From Carnegiea gigantea (lineage: Eukaryota > Streptophyta > Magnoliopsida > Caryophyllales > Cactaceae), in assembly GCA_029747015.1 (NCBI GenBank), contig JAKOGI010002170.1:1-64000 (forward strand): 64,000 bases of DNA. Direction: 5' to 3'. This document shows, piece by piece, positions 56,871 through 64,000 of this stretch. A program made the position numbers and the translations under genes. Numbering within the stretch: position 1 is the stretch's first letter; the number at the start of each line of letters is the position of its first letter. The notes under the pieces were generated by a model, which saw only the letters and a list, made by a program, of their open reading frames with translations, did not search any database and was not told the origin of the DNA.

Positions 56871-58010
56871 ACAGTAGACAAAACTAGATAATTAGACAAC
56901 TTGGTATGTCCAATATGTGAAATGGGAATACTCATACCATTACCAACTATTGCACCATTGCCACCAGTGTATTCAGAGTGAAGAGACAACGATTCAGATC
57001 ATTAGTAGATGATTGGATGCTCCTGAATCAACTACCAAGTGGGACCATTCACAGCATTTTGTGTTGCTTGCATAGCTGTAACCTTCTAGGCTTTTTTAAA
57101 TGTGTGGGCATGATTAAATCTATTGTAACATTTAAGAGCCGAATCACCAAATTTGCTGTAGATTTAACATTGCACTTTGGGCTTATTAGAAGAGTAACTA
57201 GGTCTACCCTTATCTTAAGAATATCCACCTTTGGCTTGAAACTACCAGTATTATGATAGGATGTTTTAGTGCGTCTATGTGAGTTGTATGCATGATAAGC
57301 TTGCCTGTGCCTGTATTGCATGACGTAATATTTGTTGTGACAATTGTAGAATTAGCTTGCTTTATCCAATACTCATGACTAATCAGCATACCAGTCAAGT
57401 CATCTAGAGAGATCGGGTTCCCGTAGTAGAAATGGATGTTACGAAAGACTTAAATTGAGGGCCAAGGCCTTCCAAAATATAGTTTATTAAATCTTGCTTG
57501 GGAATTAGGTTTAAGATAGTTGCAAGATTATCAGCAATCATCCTTCTTTTCTCAAGGTAGTCAGTGATAGAGGGGAACCTTTTTTGGCGGTTTGAAGTTA
57601 CCACCTCATTTTTATAATAAGGGCTCGAGATTAAGATTGAAAATTTCTTTCAAGAGTTAGCCATGCGTCACCGGTTAGTTTTACCACTTGTAATTAGTTG
57701 CAAGATACGTCCATCAACAATTGTTTTCAGCCACGAAATAACAAGTTTGTCCTTCTTTTTCCAAGTAAGGTAATTTGGATTTTGTTGTTCAATTGATGAT
57801 TTATCATCCACTTGAATAAGAATATTGGCTTTTGGAATTTCATCAGAAGTGGTGATTTCTAAGTCAAAGGCTTCTGAAGTTGACAAAGTGAGACTCCTCC
57901 ATAATGGGTAATTCTCACCGTCAAGATGTATGGAAAGTTTGGGTAAGCCTAGTGGGGTGTTGGTGTCATTCGTACTTGCCCTTTTTTTTGTCCCAAAGAC
58001 ATTAGTCTCA
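56871..58010 (-). pseudogene. Copia B gag remnant
   Basis: A potential start ATG lies at 58010, right after the PBS. Readings: LGLPKLSIH-like in a shifted frame, then STSEAFDLEITTSDEIPKAN, NPNYLTWKKKDKLVISWLKT (57886-57668), RFPSITDYLEKRRMIADNLA, QDLINYILEGLGPQFKSFVT (57604-57404), and a degraded Asn/Thr-rich tail where the zinc knuckle should be. It resembles copia gag of the UBN2/DUF4219 type. Stops and frameshifts are present. Confidence 0.8.
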
Positions 58011-58024
58011 TGGCTCTGATACCA
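58011..58024 (-). other. Copia B primer-binding site
   Basis: On the minus strand TGGTATCAGAGCCA immediately follows the 5' LTR, complementary to initiator tRNA-Met. Confidence 0.93.
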
Positions 58025-58266
58025 TAAAAGGGAAGAAAGATTTCAAGTGTTGAGTCTTAACACCCAATGATATTCTCTACCTCTTATTAATATTGCTTAG
58101 ATGATAACAATATGATACAAGATAAACTTACCTGATAAGAATATAGATAACAACTCTATCCTATTCAAATGATATGATAAAAGTATCGATAGCACTTTTA
58201 TTGTTCCATAGTTGCATATCTATCTACAACTTATTCTAAAATATGACGAACTATGTGACTCTATTA
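58025..58266 (-). repeat. Copia B 5' LTR
   Basis: 242 bp, collinear with 32844-33087, followed by the target duplication ATGGA at 58267-58271. Confidence 0.92.
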
Positions 58267-58271
58267 ATGGA

Positions 58272-59860
58272 GCCCTACAGTTCTGGCATAGGACTCATTT
58301 TGGCAATGTCCAATGTGGCATCATAATCTTGAAAGAGGTATTATAACAAGTCCAGAAACCCCATTCAACTACTGAAAATATTCAAACTAAGGAGCATATA
58401 TTTACTAGAATTTATTAAGCAAAAAGTAACTTTCACCGATTTGAGAAAGCAAGAGAATTGCACTTGATAAAAATCATAATCTTAACTGTTCTATGTGTCC
58501 ACAGTTACCAAGAGAGGATATCATAACATTGACTTTTTGAAGGTGGGTAATGGGTGGGTGGAAGGGACAAAAAAGGTGCCAGAATTTGTGCCTTCTACGA
58601 GGAGATTTTTATTTAAGCAACCACGTTTCGTACTGTATTTAGATGGCCTGATTCATCAAATGATCACCATAGTGGAAAATGATTTGGGCTCAATTACTGC
58701 TGAAGAGGACGTAATGAAGATTGCCTTTTCTTTAAAGTTATACAAAGCACCTAGACCCCACAACTTTTCGCCTATTTTCTCTAGACACTATTGTGAGGAT
58801 ATTTGCAGAGATGTGACTAGTTAAGTGTAACCTTTTTCAAAGTCAGGTTCCTTGAACGAAATAAATCACATTTCGTTAGGCTAATCCCAAATTTTAAGGA
58901 GTTCATTCATAGATGAAACATTTTCGACGATTAATCTTTGTAATGTTTTCCATAAAGTTATCACCAAAATTAGGGCTAATACTTTGGCGCTGATGTTGCA
59001 TAGAATCATATCCCATGTTGCATAGAATCATATCCCCATTAGGTATTTGTTCCTCATTGATGGATTGTCATGACGTAACTTTAGTCAAGGAGGTATTGCA
59101 CTTCATGAAAAATAAACAGGGAAAATGAGTTCTTGCAAGAATTAGGTTAGTATGATGACGACCTATGATTCTATAGAATGGGGTTTCTTGCTAAAAGTTA
59201 TGGAATGTTCTAGGTTCTACAACAAACGATGCCACCTAGGGCAATGCTGTGTCTTCATAGGGAGGTTTTTGGTTTGGTAGAAAAGGTCCCCATTTGGGTA
59301 TTTTGCTCATACAAGGGAAATTCACTAAGGTGATCTACTAACCCCATGCTTGTTTATTTTGTGTACGGAGGTAATATATTGGGTGTTGTCATGGAAGGAA
59401 GGGGAATAACAGTTACATATGGCATTAGTTGGTCATAAGTGCCAAGTTGTATCTCATTTGATGCTTACTAATTTCCGTATGTTATATTGTAGGGATGGTC
59501 CTAGCAAAGTAAAAAAGTCTAAAGGTTTGTCCGAACACCTACTAAGCTTTACTAGGCCCAAAAGTGAATAGAGACAATTCTTCATTGTTTGGTTTGAAGA
59601 ATACATCTAATGAAAGGTTGAATGATCTTAGTGCAATTTTGGGGGTGTCTTGGGTAGAATTATAAGGGGTTTGTTTTGTACCACTGAGATTTCGGCCATT
59701 ACCGGATAGTCTCGAAAATATAAGGTCACTAACAAGTTATCGGCTGAAATTGTTTGCTTCTTTGGTTCAATACTGTTAGCTAATGGGCTTTTGCCCCCCC
59801 CCCTTTTCTAAGGCTTAAGCAGTTGGGGGCATTTGGCCTTCAAAACGATTCGGACTTGGT
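58272..59860 (+). pseudogene. L1-type LINE reverse transcriptase remnant
   Basis: Continues the reading from 32838 across copia B: THFGNVQCGIIILKEVL, AKSNFHRFEKARELHL, then SITAEEDVMKIAFSLKLYKA, CNVFHKVITKIRANTLALML, TYDSIEWGFLLKVMECSRF, GDLLTPCLFILCTEVIYWVL and CRDGPSKVKKSKGLSEHLLS in shifting frames. These are the RT blocks of plant L1 ORF2 (KAPGPDGF, KIISKILANRL, AYDSVEWDFL, QGDPLSPYLFIL). The catalytic FADD region is no longer legible. More than a dozen stops. Confidence 0.75.
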
Positions 59861-60690
59861 CATCTTTAGACACAACTCCCAACTCCTAGCTTTATACTTG
59901 TGGTGGAAGATAAAGGCACCAAATGATAAGTAGCTTGACCTTCTGATGCCTAGTATCTTCGACAGTAAAGAGAGGATAAGAGTTAGGAGGAGTTGAGAGA
60001 ATGAGGGAGGTGAGAGTTGTGATGTTTTGTTAATTAAATTGAAGAGAACAAATGTATATCGCATCAAATTGGGAAATCTAGGGAAAAGTAAAGACAAACA
60101 AATGGCTAAGATATTTTATCACCCCTCTTCCCCATATAACACACAACCCCACGGTAGAAAATGTTGTATTTGGCATGTATTCCACCATCCAAATTGCAAA
60201 TATTATGAAATTAAAAAAAAGGAAATGCATGATTCGAAAGATTTAGCAAAAACTCTATTTTGATTTGTTTGACAAAGTATATTGGTGACATTGACATTAT
60301 ATTTTTTTCAAAAATTCCTTTCAATTATCGGCGTGGAAAAATCGAAACGGATGCGAAGTGTACCGTTCGAGTGAAAAGCTGGTATAGAGGTCAGTGCGAT
60401 ATTTATAACTTTGGTTTGGACCACTGATATTGTGGAATATTAGGGCACGCGTTATATTGAAGGTGATGGCATTCTGAGAATTTTGAGCAAGTCGTTGAGA
60501 ATGTGGTTTCAACGGTTTGGGGGTGGCACTCTAAGGCGATATCTTAGGCTAGATTGCAAACTTTGTTAAATATGTGTTACAATCAATCTCACTCTACAAA
60601 ATGAGTATGAAGTTAGCAACTATCTAGGCATGTGACGAATTTGAGTTCATGACTTGTAAGTTTTGGTGCGAGTTGTTTTATCCTAACTCT
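59861..60690. other. Unassigned segment within the L1 remnant
   Basis: No family resemblance. Short frames such as 60027-60263 look like chance. It may be a decayed L1 interior or an unrecognised insertion. Confidence 0.3.
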
Positions 60691-61620
60691 ATCTGCATAA
60701 GAAAACCAATGTAAACCCATGTCTTTGGGTGGTCTTGGTTTTAGAAGTTTTATGATATTAAGGATAAGGATTGGTTGCTAAACTTAGATGGTAAGTTTTA
60801 ACTAATTCGTGGAGACCCTAGGCCTCTATTTTGTGGAACAAATATGATTATAGGGGTAATTTGCTCCAATGTGGTGTTTATAATTATTAGATTTCTTATG
60901 TGAAGGGCACTATCAAATGCATGGATATCCTGTGAAAAAAGAGGTGTGCTACTAGATGTGGAGCGGTCTTTCTATTGACGCTTGATGAGATCCTTGGGTG
61001 TCATGGCTGCCTAGCTTCAAACTCGTAATGCCCCAACCGTTCCTACTATAGAGAAAGTTACCAGAAATAGCTTCAAGGATTGATGATGGGTCCCATAAGT
61101 TTTTCCATCGTGTTGAAAACTTCCCAGGATAATGCTCATCCTAAGACTTCTCCATAACAAGCACGTATAAATGTGAAATTCTTAAGAGTAAGCTCTTAAA
61201 AAAAAGGTACGTCTTTGGTCATATAAGTAGTCATTTAAATCCTTTTAAGCTAGACATTATAACCATATTTGGTTCTTATAAGACCAAAGCCTACAGAGTG
61301 GATGAAAAAGATTCCTTTGAAAGTTAGTGAGTTGATCATTAATAGCCGAGCATGTAAGATGTTCCAAAGCTCATACAGATATTTTTCCAAGATAGTATGG
61401 ATCATATTCTATGTATTCCAAAGATGAGCTCCCTAATGGCTAATAAGATGATGTGGGTAAGGGTGCCAAAAGGAAAGTTTACTGTTAAATCAACTTATAT
61501 GACATCTAAATAGGACAAGTGCGCTAAAACTAATGACATAACTTGGAAGAAGATTTGGATCACCAAAATGAGTGAAAAGACTGGGAATATTGCTTTGGAG
61601 AATTTAGGCAGGCATCTTAC
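60691..61620 (+). pseudogene. L1-type LINE ORF2 C-terminal remnant
   Basis: Broken readings give a GGLGFRSFM-like motif (60726 onward), LVAKLRW.VLTN (family: ALLAKLSWRVLTN), and near the end PKGKFTVKSTYMTS and TWKKIWITKMSEK (family: GxFTVKSAYxx ... WKKIWKxKIPER), the plant L1 zf-RVT region. It is cut at 61620 by the LTR of element E. Confidence 0.65.
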
Positions 61621-62763
61621 TGTTATAATTTCTGCAAGTATACGATTTATCGTTGTAACACTTAAGAGTCGATCCACAGAGATGGAGTATGAAATTAGGT
61701 TGCAAATAACTAATCTATCCTGACATTACTAGTTTCATAAACTCGAATTTAATTGAATCACAAGAAAATGAAACAGATTAACATGACTAAGTCAAGGGAA
61801 ACGAATAAGATTTAACTGTAAATTTCGTCATTCAACTAGCATAACTCGAAAGAGGGAAGGAGAATAACACTCATAGTTGATCAAACACTTGAACTATCAA
61901 TCATCCAAATCATCAAAATTTCACTTGAATTAAGGGAAACTAGAACTAGTTACATGAATTGGAGAGTCTGAAAATTGGAAAAAGAAAGAAAAACAAGAAG
62001 AAGAACGGAAGAACTAGAGCTAAAAAAAACTATATTCTATGTTGTCCCTCGAATTATTCTTGAGCCCTCTTCTTATGGCAAAACCGAACCACGAGCTCTT
62101 CAGTGCTTCAATTAATCTTAAATTAAATCCCACTAACACTGGTAACTGCCGAAAACTGCTTGAATGTCCAATCAAAGGGATGGTTGATGGTTATGGTGAT
62201 GAAACTGCTAGATTAATGAGGCTAATTATGGTGGGTGAGATGAAAAGGAAGTGAGAGAAAGTAAAGTAGATTGATGGGAGTAGCGTGGGTTAATGGTGGA
62301 GAAGGGGAGATGAAGCAGTTTGGGCTTTGATATGGAGAATGTAGAAGAAGGAGAAGGCTTGGGAGTGAAACAAGGCTTGGCGAATGGGCCTCGCGTGATT
62401 GGGCTGTGGTGCTGGGCTCAACTCGTGTGGAAGCACAGGCCTAAAAGGAGAGGGAGAGAGCTGAGGTGAGAATGGAGGGCAAAGCATTGGGCCGCACCTG
62501 GGAGCATCCAATTGGGCTTGTGAAACACTGTAAAGAGAGAAAGAAAGAGAAGGTTGGGTCGTCGGGCTGCAAAAATGGGCCATTCTGCTTCTCTTAATTC
62601 CACTTGGTCCAACTCTTTTGCCACACAATTTATTCATTTTTACTCAAATTTTCATAACTCCTACAAAACAAAGAAAAACGTAATTAAATTCTAATTTAAT
62701 AATTTATTTTAATAAATATTATATAATAAAAGGGCATAATATGTGATAATGTTGGGTTGAACA
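61621..62763 (-). repeat. Gypsy E 3' LTR
   Basis: On the minus strand it starts TGTTCAACCCAACATTATC and ends AATCGTATACTTGCAGAAAT followed by TATAACA. Both ends resemble the LTR ends of gypsy A (TGTTCAATCC; AATCGTATACTTGCAGAAAA). Length 1143 bp. No coding function; open frames inside it, such as 62290-62637, are fortuitous. Confidence 0.75.
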
Positions 62764-64000
62764 AATAACCCCACACCTAAGTTTTACTTGTCCTCGAGTA
62801 AAATAAAACTAAAAATCTTAGTAAAAGAGAATAAAATCCTAACTCACTTTCATAGGAATTACGGTTGCACTTAGCGTGTGTAACAAGCTCTTTAAATCCC
62901 TAGGTTACCCTTAGCATACGAGAAAGATCTCTTGAGGGTTTATAGAAGATGCACTCACAAAATCTATAAAAGAAAACAAAAACAGAAAATCAAAAATATT
63001 TTTGGTTTTTTCTTTCAAAGCATATATACAACACTGGGGAAAACTATATACACATTCTAATAAACCACATCACTCAAGCAACCAGAGTACTAGATCGCAT
63101 ATAAAGACAATGTACACATCAAGAACCCTTAATCCTCACTGATGACATCTATACACAATCGTTCACCCCTCTTAGAAATTATGTATAAGTGTACTGGTAG
63201 AACCTCACTTTAGGAAAATGTGGAACCCTCCCACTCATGTGTTTAAAATATCGCAAGGTTCACTCAACTCTCTTCCTATCAAACGAACTATCGTAGGCTT
63301 GCTAAGATTTTCAATTCTCCACCACTAGAATGCAAAATGCAAAATAATAATCAAGAGGACTTTTCAAGGGTTGTAATGGGGCTAAAGGTAAAGGGGAAGA
63401 AAAGGACAAATAATTTAGGGAAATGAGAAGCTAAAAGTCAAAACTATTGAACAACCACCACTTACACCTATTAAAATGAGTGCACACTCTTTTAAAACAC
63501 AAAATAAAAACACACCCTGCAATAATGGACCATTGGAATTGAGTATACAATGATACATTCATGCCAAACACTGTCATTCATAACTCTTTTTCTTAGAAAA
63601 TTTTGAGATTTTCAACTTTTTTTTCTTTTTTTTTCCTTGGAAACTTTTTTTTCATTTTTTTCTTGCTTCTTTCATTTTTTTTTTCCTCTTTTTTTCATGA
63701 AAGAAAACGAATGAATGGCATGTACAAGAGCAATACAACTCAATTTTCAAATGATCACCATGATACATCCCCACCATGTACATAAATTAGCCCAAAGTTT
63801 CCCACCAAATAATGAAAATGTGTTTAGGCCAAGGGATAAAATAAAGGATTCACAACAAAATGATCAAGACTCAAACGGGCTAACAAGGGTAAAGCATTCG
63901 AATTAGGGTGGCAATTTGGCTATGTGGCTCACAAGCACAAACGCATGCCTCTATCATATTATCATAATACATATGCTAAATGTGATTTCAAACAGAATCA
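62764..64000 (-). other. Gypsy E 3' untranslated region
   Basis: Purine tract on the minus strand (plus ccccacacctaag at 62771-62783) next to the LTR. T-rich tract at 63618-63695 corresponds to the A/G-rich tract of gypsy A. 'ctctatcatattatc' near the right edge matches 'gatagaggcattc' of gypsy A in reverse. Confidence 0.7.

Larger units (their letters stand above)
32844..58266 (-). mobile_element. Copia B: Ty1/copia retrotransposon with nested insertions
   Basis: LTRs of 244 and 242 bp bound the element and a perfect 5-bp target duplication ATGGA flanks it (32839-32843 and 58267-58271). On the minus strand the order is 5' LTR, PBS, gag, integrase, RT, then the 19.7-kb gypsy C nest, then RNase H and 3' LTR. 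The LTRs differ at roughly 30 of 243 positions by eye, so it is old. Its host sequence is an L1 remnant. All coding parts are interrupted. Confidence 0.92.
61621..64000 (-). mobile_element. Gypsy E: Athila-like LTR retrotransposon, 3' end only (runs off window)
   Basis: Minus-strand 3' LTR (61621-62763) preceded by a purine tract and a 3' region that resembles, in inverted orientation, the 3' region of gypsy A (14650-15905). The element body and its 5' LTR lie beyond 64000. It is inserted into the L1 remnant. Confidence 0.8.

Noticed and set aside
62290..62637. 115-codon minus-strand frame
   Set aside because: Lies inside the gypsy E LTR, a non-coding region; Pro/Ser/His-rich and without homology.

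Overview
The window is AT-rich plant nuclear DNA, probably from a dicot. I found no host gene, tRNA, rRNA or CRISPR array that I can support. It consists almost entirely of transposable elements inserted into one another, most of them decayed. The plant assignment rests on the element families: Athila-type Ty3/gypsy, several Ty1/copia lineages including one of Sirevirus type, plant RTE and L1 LINEs, Helitrons, a hAT-type element and MITEs. Primer-binding sites match plant usage (initiator tRNA-Met for copia; the TGGCGCC class, decayed, for gypsy). I cannot name the species.

Layout. 1-5.2 kb: old non-coding repeat DNA holding a 726-bp hAT-like element with an 8-bp target duplication (TSD). 5.2-6.65 kb: a candidate MITE and one copy of a 0.75-kb dispersed repeat. 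6.66-21.6 kb: a decayed copia element (F) on the plus strand whose gag is split by a 10.5-kb Athila-like gypsy element (A, LTRs 6857-8396 and 15906-17331). A 316-bp MITE sits in copia F between protease and integrase. 21.6-31.7 kb: two direct copies of a 3.9-kb unit, each containing a non-autonomous Helitron that ends exactly at the unit junction and carries a gene-like exon. One copy is split by a 1.3-kb insertion. 31.9-32.7 kb: a second copy of the dispersed repeat.

32.7-61.6 kb is a layered nest that resolves cleanly. An L1 LINE remnant (plus) is split by copia B (minus, LTRs 32844-33087 and 58025-58266, TSD ATGGA). Copia B is split by gypsy C (minus, LTRs 33750-34838 and 53474-54575), which has gag but no pol. 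Gypsy C is split twice: by a full-length RTE LINE (minus, 36417-41418, 14-bp TSD) and by a Sirevirus-like copia D (plus, 41634-51680, TSD ATACT). LTR divergence by eye falls in the order B, C, D, as the nesting requires. 61.6-64 kb: the 3' LTR and 3' region of another Athila-like gypsy (E, minus) that runs off the window.

The youngest and most interesting element is D. Its LTRs differ at only about 20 positions, yet its reverse transcriptase is deleted, so it was probably mobilised in trans or deleted after insertion. Between pol and the 3' LTR it carries an extra gene resembling the 'putative plant transposon protein' family, preceded by a host-gene-like leader and followed by several polypurine tracts. 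The second notable structure is the Helitron tandem unit with a captured exon.
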